Both the position numbers and the translations under genes were made by a program. A stretch of 64,000 nucleotides of DNA from the NCBI GenBank assembly GCA_041691315.1, contig JBEPUW010000012.1, forward strand, positions 1-64,000, given 5' to 3'. The notes beneath the pieces were generated by a model, which did not search any database, was not told where the DNA came from, and worked only from the letters and a program-made list of their open reading frames with translations. The stretch comes from Poindextera sp041691315. GTDB taxonomy: Bacteria > Pseudomonadota > Alphaproteobacteria > Caulobacterales > Caulobacteraceae. Of this stretch, positions 7,237-14,522 are shown piece after piece (the first letter of the stretch is position 1; every line of letters begins with the position of its first letter).

Positions 7237-7662
7237 CTAGTAGCCGCGGCGCAACTGGCCGCGGATTTCGCCCTTGGGGTTGGCGCTGGTTTCGACGTTG
7301 AAGTACCAGGCGCCCGAATTCAGGTCGCGGGTCTGCTGGACGGTCAGCTTGACAGATCCGCTGATCGGCGAGGCCGCACCGGCGGCGGCGGCGACCACGG
7401 GGCCTTCGGCGGTCTTGCCAGCCGGGCCGTGGAAGCCGGCGGCGGTGGCGGGACCGGAGAGGCCAGAATAGGTCACGGTATAGCTGAGCTCGCCGGTGTC
7501 GGTGTCGAGCATGGCGGTGATGTCGCCCTTGGCGGTTGCGGCGTTCGACGGAACCTCGGCCGCGCCGGTCAGATGGGCGGCGTATTTTTGGGCATCCGCG
7601 TTGGCCGCGCCGGCCGCGAACGTCAAAATCGCCGCCGCGGCGAGGGCTGCTTTGAGTCTCAT
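7237..7662 (-). CDS. Secreted CHRD-domain protein
   Basis: A 141-aa protein with a Sec signal peptide (MRLKAALAAAAILTFAAGAANA, cleavage near residue 22), followed by one CHRD domain: YAAHLTGAAEVPSN, TGELSYTVTYSGL, AAGFHGPAGKTAEGPVV, and the terminal AWYFNVETSANPKGEIRGQL. CHRD domains, named after chordin, occur as single small periplasmic or extracellular proteins in many bacteria, where their role is not established. ATG 7662 is chosen because GAGAG lies about ten bases upstream and it leaves a perfect signal peptide. It is monocistronic. Confidence 0.85.
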   Translation of the reverse strand: MRLKAALAAAAILTFAAGAANADAQKYAAHLTGAAEVPSNAATAKGDITAMLDTDTGELSYTVTYSGLSGPATAAGFHGPAGKTAEGPVVAAAAGAASPISGSVKLTVQQTRDLNSGAWYFNVETSANPKGEIRGQLRRGY

Positions 7663-7835
7663 TGCAATTCTCTCGATTTCGGCTTTTCGGTTGCCCCCGG
7701 CCAAAGTCCGAGATTCCGAGCCATTGGTGTCTTGATGGTCGGTTTCTAAACACTACGTTCTCTGATGCAATTTCCCTTTCGGACGGTTCGCTTGCGCTCC
7801 CATCAACCGACGTGCGACCGGCCAGGACGGCCCCG

Positions 7836-8753
7836 ATGAGCCGCCCGGTTTCCCTGCGCGCGGTCGAGACTTTCGTGATCACCGCGCGCGCCCTCAGCCT
7901 GACCGTCGCGGCCAGACAGCTGGGCCTGACCACCTCGGCGGTCAGCCGGCGGATTTCCGACCTGGAACTCGAGTTGGGCGTCGATCTGTTTCAGCGGCAC
8001 AACCGATGGATCGAGCTGACCGCGGCGGGCGCAGGCTATCTGGCCAGCGTCGGCGATGCGATCGACCGGATCCACGCCGGATCGGAGGCGCTGCGCGAGG
8101 ATCGCAGTTGCAAGGTGGTGCGGCTGTCGGTGGTGCCGTCCTTCGCCTCGTCCTGGCTGATGCCCAGGCTGGCGCGGTTTCGTGAGCAGCGCCCCGATAT
8201 CGATGTCGAACTCGAGACCAACGCCGACCTTGTCGATGTCTCCATAGGCGACGTCCATGCCGGCCTTCGCTTCGGCGAGGGCGGCTGGCCGGGCTTGATC
8301 TGCGAGCGGCTGCTGGATACCGAGGTCGCGCCGGTCTGCGCGCCCGGCCTGATGCCGAACACGCGCAAGGCGAGCGCCGAGGCGCTCGACCGTTTCACCA
8401 TCCTCAGCGTCGTGCCGGTGCTCGGGCTGTGGGACGACTGGTTCAAAGCGGTCGGCCTCGGCGGCTATCGGCCGAGGCGCATCAAGACCTTTGACGATGT
8501 GCAGGTGCTGTACGAGGCGGCCGCGGCCGGCATGGGCCTGGCGCTCGGCGGTACGCACCTGGTCGATCCCTATCTGGCGTCCGGTCGGCTAACCCAGGCC
8601 TTCGACGCGCCGGCGGTGACGGCCAAGAGCGGCTGGTATCTGGTCTACCGGCCACGCGATCGCAACTGGGCGCCGCTGCATGCGCTCAGCGATTTGCTGT
8701 TCGAGGAGGCCGCCGCCGAAGCGCGGACGAGCCAGTTGGCGGTCGCACGCTAA
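7836..8753 (+). CDS. LysR-family transcriptional regulator, GcvA-like
   Basis: A 305-aa regulator. The winged HTH covers residues ~4-62 (FVITARALSLTVAARQLGL, TTSAVSRRISDLELELG, LFQRHNRWIELTAAG). The effector-binding domain is of the GcvA/AmpR type (RLSVVPSFASSWLMPRLARF, IDVELETN, DVHAGLRFGEGGWPGL, AAAAGMGLALGG). It probably binds DNA as a tetramer and senses a small metabolite. No divergent target gene lies directly next to it; the CHRD gene is divergently transcribed 173 bp away and could be a target. ATG 7836 gives the normal family N-terminus. Confidence 0.85.
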   Translation: MSRPVSLRAVETFVITARALSLTVAARQLGLTTSAVSRRISDLELELGVDLFQRHNRWIELTAAGAGYLASVGDAIDRIHAGSEALREDRSCKVVRLSVVPSFASSWLMPRLARFREQRPDIDVELETNADLVDVSIGDVHAGLRFGEGGWPGLICERLLDTEVAPVCAPGLMPNTRKASAEALDRFTILSVVPVLGLWDDWFKAVGLGGYRPRRIKTFDDVQVLYEAAAAGMGLALGGTHLVDPYLASGRLTQAFDAPAVTAKSGWYLVYRPRDRNWAPLHALSDLLFEEAAAEARTSQLAVAR

Positions 8754-8972
8754 CGCCGCCGCAGCGGTTTACAGACTCGCCGAGCGCCGCTATTAGCCCC
8801 CGCATGTCGCGGCAAAGCCAAGCTCGTCCGATCAACGCCAACGCCCGTTCGGGCGGTGGGCGCGGGCGCGCGCGGGGTTGTTTGACTTAAACGACCGCCG
8901 AAAGCCGCCCCACCCTAGAGGTCGGGGCGCAAAGGTCGCCAGGTCCCGTCCTCCACCCAAGGAGACGAGACG

Positions 8973-10127
8973 ATGACCGCCGAGCCCCACCTTCCTCCTA
9001 CGCCCGTGCTGCACGGCGCGCGGCTGACCCTGCGGCCGATCCGTCGGGAGGACGGTCCGGCGATGCAGCGGCGGTTTCCGCAGTGGGAGGTGGTACGCTA
9101 TCTGAACGCCAGAACGCCCTGGCCCTATCCGGCCGACGGCGGCGCGGCGCATGCGCGCCGCTGCGTCGACGAGAGCGCCGAGCGCAAGAATTTCAGCTGG
9201 GCGATCACGCTGAAGGGCGGTGAGGACGAGTTGATCGGCCTGATCAGCGTGCGGCCAGACGACAGGGTCAGCCGCGAACAGCGCGGCTTCTGGATCGACC
9301 CTGAGTTCTGGGGCCAAGGGTTGATGACCGAGGCCGCGGAGCTGGTCACCGAGTACGCCTTCGTCGAACTCGGCTGGCCGCATCTCTGGCTCGACAACGC
9401 CGAGGCCAACACGGGCTCGCATCGGATCAAGGAGAAACAGGGCGCGCGCATCGTCGAGCGCATTGCCGACGCGCCGTGGGTCTCGGGGCCGGGCGTCAAG
9501 GTGGTCTGGCTCCTGACCCGTGACGACTGGCTGAGCCGACGCCAGCGCGGGGCGATGCGGCGCATGCCGCCGACGCCGGTGCTGCATACCGAGCATCTGA
9601 CCTTGCGCCCCTGCCGGCTCGAGGACACGCCAACCATCCAGCGCCGCTTCAACCAGTGGGACGTGGTGAAATACCTCGCCGCTGGCGTCCCATGGCCCTA
9701 TCCCGACGACGGCGCGGCGACCAACATGGTCGAGACGCAGGAGGAGATGGCGGCGGGCAAGAAGATGATCTGGGCCATCACCCGGAAGGGCGCCGAGGAC
9801 GAGCTGATCGGCCGCATCGATCTTTGGCCGGATGACGGGGTCAGCCGCACACAGCGCGGTTTCTGGCTCGACCCCGAATTCTGGGGCCAGGGGCTGATGA
9901 CCGAGGCGGCGGAGCGGGTGACCGAATACGCCTTCACCGAACTCGGCTGGCGGCATCTCTGGCTGCGCAACGGTGAGGCCAACCAAGCCTCCTACCGGGT
10001 GAAGGAAAAGCAGGGCGCCCGGGTGGTCGATCGCGTGCCGGCGAAATTCGTCTCCGGCGATATGCTGAGCGTGGTCTGGTATCTGGCCGCCGACGACTGG
10101 CTGGCGCATCGGGAGGAACAGTCATGA
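8973..10127 (+). CDS. Tandem GNAT N-acetyltransferase (two fused domains)
   Basis: This 384-aa protein consists of two head-to-tail GNAT domains of the RimJ/RimL type. Each repeats the same landmarks: PPTPVLH, LTLRP, an input helix, WAIT-KG-EDELIG, and the acetyl-CoA loop (RGFWIDPEFWGQGLMTEA in copy 1, RGFWLDPEFWGQGLMTEA in copy 2). The domains are about 190 residues each and very similar, indicating a recent in-frame duplication joined at RRQRGAMRRMPPTP. Typical family members have one domain. AAGGAG precedes ATG 8973. The stop overlaps the next gene by 4 bp. Substrate unknown (protein N-terminus, antibiotic or small amine). Confidence 0.85.
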   Translation: MTAEPHLPPTPVLHGARLTLRPIRREDGPAMQRRFPQWEVVRYLNARTPWPYPADGGAAHARRCVDESAERKNFSWAITLKGGEDELIGLISVRPDDRVSREQRGFWIDPEFWGQGLMTEAAELVTEYAFVELGWPHLWLDNAEANTGSHRIKEKQGARIVERIADAPWVSGPGVKVVWLLTRDDWLSRRQRGAMRRMPPTPVLHTEHLTLRPCRLEDTPTIQRRFNQWDVVKYLAAGVPWPYPDDGAATNMVETQEEMAAGKKMIWAITRKGAEDELIGRIDLWPDDGVSRTQRGFWLDPEFWGQGLMTEAAERVTEYAFTELGWRHLWLRNGEANQASYRVKEKQGARVVDRVPAKFVSGDMLSVVWYLAADDWLAHREEQS

Positions 10128-10694
10128 GCGCGCTACCCGAGGTCCGGCGGCCGGACAAGGTGATGGATGAGGTCGAGGCGCGGGCCTTGCTGGCGCGCGG
10201 GTTTGCCGGTCGGCTGGGGACGGCGGACGCCGCCGGCCAGCCCTATGTCACGCCGCTGCTCTATATCTGGGACGGGACGGAGATCTGGGTCCACAACACC
10301 GCCGCGCGCGGCCACCTGCGCGCCAATGTCGAGGCCAATGACCGGGTCTGTTTCGAGGTGGACGAGCCCGGGCCGGTCTTTGCCTTACGGCCGCTTCGAG
10401 TGCGACACCGGACTGGCCTATCAGAGCGTCGTGGTCTTCGGCCGCATCCGCGTCGTCGCCGACCGGAACGCCAAGCAAGGCTTTTGCGAAGCGCTGATGG
10501 CGAAATACAGCCCGTCGGACGCCGATCGGCCGGCCGGCTTCTTCCCACGCCTGGCCCAGATCACCGTCTATGCGATCACGCTCGACCGCATCACCGCCAA
10601 GCGCACGCCGTTGCCGGCGCTCAATGAGCAATGGCCGGTGAAAGACTGCTCGGCGACGCCGGACGCTGTGGCGCCGCGTCGGTCGTCAGCGTGA
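10124..10694 (+). pseudogene. Pyridoxamine 5'-phosphate oxidase-like protein, frameshifted
   Basis: The frame opened by ATG 10124 encodes a split-barrel flavin/haem-binding protein: GFAGRLGTADAAGQPYVTPL, LYIWDGTEIWVHN, NVEANDRVCFEVDEPGPVF. At 10385-10386 one T too many shifts the frame. Removing it restores YGRFECDTGLAYQSVVVFG, then GRIRVVADRNAKQGF and the C-terminus ending in TGA 10694. The 4-bp overlap with the GNAT gene shows the two were co-translated. Either the gene is a recent pseudogene or the base is a sequencing error. Intact relatives bind FMN, F420 or haem and reduce or detoxify small molecules. Confidence 0.8.
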
Positions 10695-10733
10695 CGCGCC
10701 AGCCGGCGGCTCGATCAAAGCCAGATCGTGAAA

Positions 10734-10773
10734 TTGATAAAATCAATATCCAAGGCTTGATAAATTAAATATC
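10734..10773. promoter_or_regulatory. AT-rich tandem operator-like repeats
   Basis: Two 17-bp direct repeats, TTGATAAAATCAATATC and TTGATAAATTAAATATC, start 23 bp apart (about two helical turns) and match at 15 of 17 positions. The first contains a perfect inverted repeat, TTGAT-AAA-ATCAA. They form an AT-rich island in very GC-rich DNA, 36 bp before the DUF2089 gene start. This is a good candidate for promoter plus autoregulatory operator sites of the HTH-containing DUF2089 protein. Confidence 0.5.
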
Positions 10774-10808
10774 CTGATCTACGCTCCGATATGGCTTAGG
10801 AGCGATCG

Positions 10809-11195
10809 ATGGCTTCGCAACCCGCGACCCCGCGTGACTGGCAGGAGCTGACCCGGCTGACCGGTGGCGCGGCGCTGGTGGTCGAGCGCGTGCGGCTGGT
10901 CGGCAAGGACATCGCCGTCGAAGGCGCGTTCGAGCTGCCGGAACTGGCGCGGCTGGCCGCCGAGGACCAGGTCTTCGTCGCCGCCTTCGTGCGCAGCCAC
11001 GGCTCGATCAAGGAGATGGAGCAGGTGTTCGGGGTCAGCTATCCGACCATCAAGGCCCGGCTCAACCGCATCGCCGCCAGCCTGGCCTTCGTCGAAACCG
11101 ATCCGGCGCCGCCGAACCGCGACGTGCTCGACCGGCTCAAGAGCGGCGAGATCGACGTCCAGGCCGCCATCCGCGAACTGGAGCAAGGTCGATGA
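10809..11195 (+). CDS. DUF2089 family protein, probable DNA-binding regulator
   Basis: A 128-aa protein. The centre has the DUF2089 signature (FELPELARLAAEDQVFVAAF, HGSIKEMEQVFGVSYPTIKA), which contains a sigma-factor-region-4-like helix-turn-helix, and a short C-terminal helix (VLDRLKSGEIDVQAAIREL) resembling a SHOCT-type tail. Many family members also have an N-terminal zinc ribbon, absent here. The stop overlaps the next start (ATGA). With the downstream membrane protein and SHOCT-like protein it forms a three-gene unit common in bacteria, thought to act as an envelope-linked autoregulated switch. Confidence 0.8.
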   Translation: MASQPATPRDWQELTRLTGGAALVVERVRLVGKDIAVEGAFELPELARLAAEDQVFVAAFVRSHGSIKEMEQVFGVSYPTIKARLNRIAASLAFVETDPAPPNRDVLDRLKSGEIDVQAAIRELEQGR

Positions 11196-11452
11196 TCCCG
11201 CTCATCGCCGTCGTCCGGATCGAACCGCGCAACGGCCGCCGCATCCGGCTCTGGCTGCCGCTCTTTCTGGTCTGGTTGCTGCTGGTGGTCCTGGGCCTTG
11301 TACTTTCGCCCCTGATCCTGATCGCTTGCCTGATCGCCCGGCTCAATCCGTTCCAGGTCATCTGGAGCCTGATCCGCGTCTTCGTGGCCATGGCCGGAAC
11401 ACATATCGAAGTGCAGGCGCCCGACGCCACGATCCTTGTCCGCGTCATTTGA
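11192..11452 (+). CDS. Small membrane protein of the DUF2089 unit
   Basis: An 86-aa protein that overlaps the DUF2089 gene by 4 bp. It has a short N-terminal strand segment (IPLIAVVRIEPRNGRRIRLW), one long or two short membrane helices (LPLFLVWLLLVVLGLVLSPL and ILIACLIARL), and a short tail ending IEVQAPDATILVRVI. Proteins of this pattern sit between DUF2089 and SHOCT-like genes elsewhere. It may anchor or sense for the regulator. No catalytic residues are seen. Confidence 0.7.
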   Translation: MIPLIAVVRIEPRNGRRIRLWLPLFLVWLLLVVLGLVLSPLILIACLIARLNPFQVIWSLIRVFVAMAGTHIEVQAPDATILVRVI

Positions 11453-11465
11453 GGACCTTGATGTC

Positions 11466-11891
11466 ATGAACGAAGACCGCAAACGCATTCTGGATCTGCT
11501 CGCGGACGGCAAGATCAACGCCGATGAGGCCGAACGACTGATCGCTGCGCTGAGCGGCGACCGGGTGAACGGAAGCGCCGAGGCCCCGCCGGCGCGCAAG
11601 TCGCCGAAATACCTGCGCGTGGTGGTGGACGCCGGCGCCGGCTATGGCGAGGGGCCGGCCAAGGTGAATGTCCGCATTCCCATGCAGTTGCTGCGCGCCG
11701 GCGTGCGGCTGGGCGCCCTGATCCCGGTTCAGGCGCGCGAGCAGGTCAATGCCGCCCTGCGCGAGAATGGCATCCCGCTCGATGTCAGCCAGATCAAGCC
11801 CGACAATCTTGAGACGCTGATCGAACAGCTTGGCGACTTCAATGTCGATGTCGACGACGGACACGCCAAAGTCCGCGTCTTTTGCGAGTAG
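11466..11891 (+). CDS. SHOCT-like domain protein
   Basis: A 141-aa protein. The N-terminus is a typical short helical SHOCT-like module (EDRKRILDLLADGKINADEA, then ERLIAAL), and the rest (YLRVVVDAG, KVNVRIPMQLLRAGVRLGAL, IPVQAREQVNAALRENG, VDVDDGHAKVRVFCE) matches the C-terminal domain found with it in DUF2089-linked operons. The module is thought to mediate oligomerisation or protein contacts. ATG 11466 is preferred over the TTG at 11436 because it starts exactly at the module and lies 13 bp past the preceding stop. Confidence 0.75.
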   Translation: MNEDRKRILDLLADGKINADEAERLIAALSGDRVNGSAEAPPARKSPKYLRVVVDAGAGYGEGPAKVNVRIPMQLLRAGVRLGALIPVQAREQVNAALRENGIPLDVSQIKPDNLETLIEQLGDFNVDVDDGHAKVRVFCE

Positions 11892-11899
11892 GACCGATA

Positions 11900-11983
11900 A
11901 TGATGTCGCTCATTCTCGTCTGTGTCGAACTGGCCTTCGCCGTCGCGCTCGCGACTATCGTGTCGATCCGCTCGGACCCTTGA
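11900..11983 (+). CDS. Possible 27-aa single-helix membrane peptide
   Basis: A short ORF 8 bp after the SHOCT gene (MMSLILVCVELAFAVALATI, then VSIRSDP). It encodes one membrane helix with a short polar tail, and AGGA lies upstream. It overlaps the 3' end of the leftward Crp/Fnr gene on the other strand by 29 bp. Its position could make it the fourth member of the DUF2089 unit. Evidence is limited to composition and spacing. Confidence 0.3.
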   Translation: MMSLILVCVELAFAVALATIVSIRSDP

Positions 11984-12707
11984 CGATCGTCGCGGTCCCG
12001 CCGTCGCGCGATGGATCGCGGCCGATCAGCTGTTCGAGATTGGCCCGCACCGTGTCGTAGCATTCGCAGGATTCCGCCAGCATGCGCGGCCGGTCCAGGA
12101 TGTCGATGCGTCCCCGCCCCTGGCGGATCAGGCCCGCGTCGGCCAGTTCGCCAAGCGCCTCGGTCACCGTGGTGCGCTGAACGCCAAGCATGGTGGCCAG
12201 GTATTGCTGGGTCAGCCGCACGCCCTCCTCGGCGGTGCGGTCCTGCGACATCAGCAGCCAACGGCACAGCCGCTGGTTCAGTCCGTGCAAGGCGTTACAG
12301 GCCACCGACTGGTGCGCCTGGGCCAGATTGGCCTGGGCGTGGCGCATGAGCAGCTTGCGCAACTCGGCGCTGCGGCCGGCCTGGTGGCGCAGGCGCGAGG
12401 CCGAGAGTCGAATGACCGAACCGGGGATCTGGGTGAAGGTGCGGTTGACCGCCACGCACGAGCCCAGCGCGTTCAGCACCCCGACGACGCTCTCATAGCC
12501 AACCGTGTCGCTCTCGACGGTGCGTCCGTCGACCATGACCGTGACCACGGACAAAACCGCCGTATTTGGGAAATAGACCCAATCGACGGGATAATCCGGT
12601 TCATAGAGCACTTCGCCTGAGGCCAGCGCCACCGTCTGTGCGAACGGCTCGAGCGCGCTGTGGTCGGCACCGGTCAGGGCGCGCAGGACGTAGTTTCGGG
12701 TCTGCAC
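11955..12707 (-). CDS. Crp/Fnr-family transcriptional regulator
   Basis: A 250-aa regulator with an N-terminal cyclic-nucleotide-binding-like beta roll (residues ~10-110, e.g. GEVLYEPDYPVDWVYFPNTA and VLSVVTVMVDGRTVE), a dimerisation helix, and a C-terminal winged HTH (residues ~165-200, LTQQYLATMLGVQRTTVTEA). It lacks the N-terminal Cys cluster of FNR and the usual cAMP-contacting residues, as in the Caulobacterales/Rhizobiales branch whose ligand is unknown. A palindrome lies 79 bp upstream. It probably responds to a stress or redox cue. Confidence 0.85.
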   Translation of the reverse strand: MQTRNYVLRALTGADHSALEPFAQTVALASGEVLYEPDYPVDWVYFPNTAVLSVVTVMVDGRTVESDTVGYESVVGVLNALGSCVAVNRTFTQIPGSVIRLSASRLRHQAGRSAELRKLLMRHAQANLAQAHQSVACNALHGLNQRLCRWLLMSQDRTAEEGVRLTQQYLATMLGVQRTTVTEALGELADAGLIRQGRGRIDILDRPRMLAESCECYDTVRANLEQLIGRDPSRDGGTATIVKGPSGSTR

Positions 12708-12785
12708 CAGTCTTCCTTCGGACGCGATCGACTCGGCCGATCGCCAAGGTCAAACGCATTCCATGCCGAAAAGTCCCCAGGTTTA

Positions 12786-12803
12786 GTGTCGGCTTCCCGA
12801 CAC
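12786..12803. promoter_or_regulatory. Palindrome upstream of the Crp/Fnr gene
   Basis: GTGTCGG-CTTC-CCGACAC is a perfect inverted repeat with 7-bp arms. It lies in the intergenic region between the divergent Crp/Fnr gene (start 12707) and the small gene at 12898, whose own leader contains another GTGTCGG half-site at 12885-12891. It could be an operator shared by the two genes, or a small hairpin. Confidence 0.35.
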
Positions 12804-12897
12804 GCAGACGGCAAAGCTTTGAATAATGTCAGGGACACCGGGTCACGGTCAGACGCGTTGATAGACCGCCGCACCTGAGTTTTGTGTCGGAGCAGAA

Positions 12898-13083
12898 TTG
12901 AAGACCTACATCTTCTACATCTACGACGACCGTTATTCTGTACCTTCGTTGGACGCCGTCACCGTCCGCGACGACCAGCGCGCCCGCGAGGTCGGGGCAA
13001 ACCGGCTAACGGTTTCGCCGCACTACCAGCTGATCGAGGTGTGGGAGGACGACCGCTTCGTGGCCAAGCTCGAACCCATCTGA
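12898..13083 (+). CDS. Small hypothetical protein, 61 aa
   Basis: A compact alpha/beta protein (MKTYIFYIYDDRYSVPSLDA, VTVRDDQRAREVGANRL, then HYQLIEVWEDDRFVAKLEPI). The start is TTG 12898 with GGAG seven bases upstream. The pattern of strand, helix and strand ending in a Trp-Glu-Asp motif recurs in short alphaproteobacterial proteins of unknown role. Not secreted. It is divergent from the Crp/Fnr gene. Confidence 0.65.
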   Translation: MKTYIFYIYDDRYSVPSLDAVTVRDDQRAREVGANRLTVSPHYQLIEVWEDDRFVAKLEPI

Positions 13084-13167
13084 GTCGTGCCGACCGTGTC
13101 AGATATGAAACCCCCGCACCGCCGATTTGGCGTAGGATGGCGCGCTAAGGCTCGCGAGGATCAGGAC

Positions 13168-13524
13168 ATGGCTCGACCCGTTTTGAAACTCATCGCCGGC
13201 CTGTTGCTGCTGGCGCCCGGCGCGGCGTTCGCTCAGGCCGCCGTCGAGGGCGGCTCGGGCCAGGTCGTGGCCACCGCGCCGCCGGCTCAACCGTCGCTGT
13301 CGAGGCCGCGCGACCAGGTCGCCTCGGTCAGCGAGGCGGCGGCCGCCGACCGCCTCCAGGATGACGGCCCGGTCCGGGACAACCGCGTTCACGGCGAGGT
13401 CAGTATCGGCGTCGGCACCAACGGCTATCGCCAGTTCAGCGGTGTGGCCACCGCCCCGATCGGCGATATCGGCCAGGCCACGGTGGCGATCGATTCCGAG
13501 CAGTACAACTACCGTCGCCGCTAG
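13168..13524 (+). CDS. Secreted hypothetical protein
   Basis: A 118-aa protein with a Sec signal peptide (ARPVLKLIAGLLLLAPGAAF, Ala-Gln-Ala cleavage near residue 24), then a disordered Pro/Ser linker and a C-terminal region (HGEVSIGVGTNGYRQFSGVA, IGDIGQATVAIDSEQYNYRR) that looks like two or three amphipathic strands. Small periplasmic proteins with this ending are common in Caulobacterales and have no assigned function. The gene stops inside the start of a palindromic repeat, which may act as its terminator. Confidence 0.65.
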   Translation: MARPVLKLIAGLLLLAPGAAFAQAAVEGGSGQVVATAPPAQPSLSRPRDQVASVSEAAAADRLQDDGPVRDNRVHGEVSIGVGTNGYRQFSGVATAPIGDIGQATVAIDSEQYNYRRR

Positions 13525-13571
13525 ATCACGATGACTTTGGATTGGAACAATCCAAAATCATAAACGTGATC
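13524..13571. repeat. Nested palindrome (GATCACG repeat)
   Basis: The outer arms GATCACG (13524-13530) and CGTGATC (13565-13571) enclose a perfect inner hairpin TTTGGATTG-GAA-CAATCCAAA (13536-13556). It begins on the last base of the preceding stop codon. Repeats of this type are dispersed in intergenic regions of Caulobacterales and relatives. It could form a long stem-loop at the 3' end of the mRNA. Confidence 0.75.
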
Positions 13572-13584
13572 TACCACTAAGAGG

Positions 13585-13638
13585 TAGAGCGGGTTGCGGG
13601 CGGAAAACCGCTTCGCACTTTTCCGTTGGCCCGCTCTA
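13585..13638. repeat. Palindromic repeat with TAGAGCGGG arms
   Basis: TAGAGCGGG (13585-13593) and CCCGCTCTA (13630-13638) are exact inverted arms. The interior carries GCGGGCGGAAAACCG and CACTTTTCC, the recognisable core of a repeat widely dispersed in Rhizobiales and Caulobacterales. It sits directly after the GATCACG palindrome and before the 3' end of dapD, so two unrelated repeat types fill this convergent intergenic gap. Confidence 0.75.
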
Positions 13639-13655
13639 GATCGATCGGCGCTGGG

Positions 13656-14522
13656 TCAGTCCCGCAGGAGCTCGTTCGGAGAGGTCTTCGAGCGGGTCTG
13701 GGCGTCGACGGTCTTGACGATCACCGCGCAGGACAGGCTAGGCCCGGTCCCATGCGGATCCGGCAGGGAGCCCGGCACCACCACCGAATAGGGCGGCACA
13801 TGGTTGCGATAGACCTCGCCGGTCTTGCGATCGACCACCTTGGTCGAGCCGTTCAGAAAGACGCCCATCGAGATCACCGAGCCCTCGCCGACGATGAAGC
13901 CCTCGGCCACTTCCGAGCGCGCGCCGATGAAGCAATTGTCCTCGATGACGGTCGGATTGGCTTGCAGAGGCTCCAACACCCCGCCGATGCCGACGCCGCC
14001 GGACAGGTGGCAGTTCTTGCCGATTTGGGCGCAGGAGCCGACCGTCGACCAGGTGTCGACCATGGTCCCCTCGTCGACAAAGGCGCCAATATTGACAAAG
14101 GACGGCATCAGGATGGCGTTCCTGCCGACAAAGGCGCCGCGCCGCACGACCGCGCCGGGAACGGTCCGGAAGCCGGCGTCGGCGAACTGACCCGCCGTCC
14201 AGTCGCCGAACTTGCTGGCGATCTTGTCCCACCAGGGACCCATGCCCGGGCCGTGCGTGAAGCCGGCCGCGCCGCCCATCAACTCGTTGGCGTGCAGGCG
14301 AAAGGAGAGCAGCACCGCCTTCTTCAGCCACTGGTGCGTCACCCATTCGCCGTCGACCTTTTCGGCGACGCGCAGCTGGCCGGAGTCCAGCAGGTCGATG
14401 GCTTGTTCGACGGTTTCACGTTGGAAGCCGATTGTGGTCGGGCTGATCTGATCCTGCGCGTCCCAGCTTGCCTCGATGGCCTTTTCGAGATCGCCCAGCG
14501 TCCATCCCGGCTGATCGTTCAT
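13656..14522 (-). CDS. dapD: Tetrahydrodipicolinate N-succinyltransferase
   Basis: A 288-aa DapD. It transfers a succinyl group from succinyl-CoA to tetrahydrodipicolinate in the succinylase route to meso-diaminopimelate and lysine. The N-terminal helical domain (LGDLEKAIEASWDAQDQIS) is followed by family motifs GAAGFTHGPGMGPWWDKIAS and VRRGAFVGRNAILMPSFVNI, and by left-handed beta-helix hexapeptide repeats (IGAFVDEGTMVDTWSTVGSC, CFIGARSEVAEGFIVGEGSV). Length is typical (~280 aa). It overlaps the upstream nucleotidase gene by 4 bp and is the last gene of the argB operon. Confidence 0.95.
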   Translation of the reverse strand: MNDQPGWTLGDLEKAIEASWDAQDQISPTTIGFQRETVEQAIDLLDSGQLRVAEKVDGEWVTHQWLKKAVLLSFRLHANELMGGAAGFTHGPGMGPWWDKIASKFGDWTAGQFADAGFRTVPGAVVRRGAFVGRNAILMPSFVNIGAFVDEGTMVDTWSTVGSCAQIGKNCHLSGGVGIGGVLEPLQANPTVIEDNCFIGARSEVAEGFIVGEGSVISMGVFLNGSTKVVDRKTGEVYRNHVPPYSVVVPGSLPDPHGTGPSLSCAVIVKTVDAQTRSKTSPNELLRD

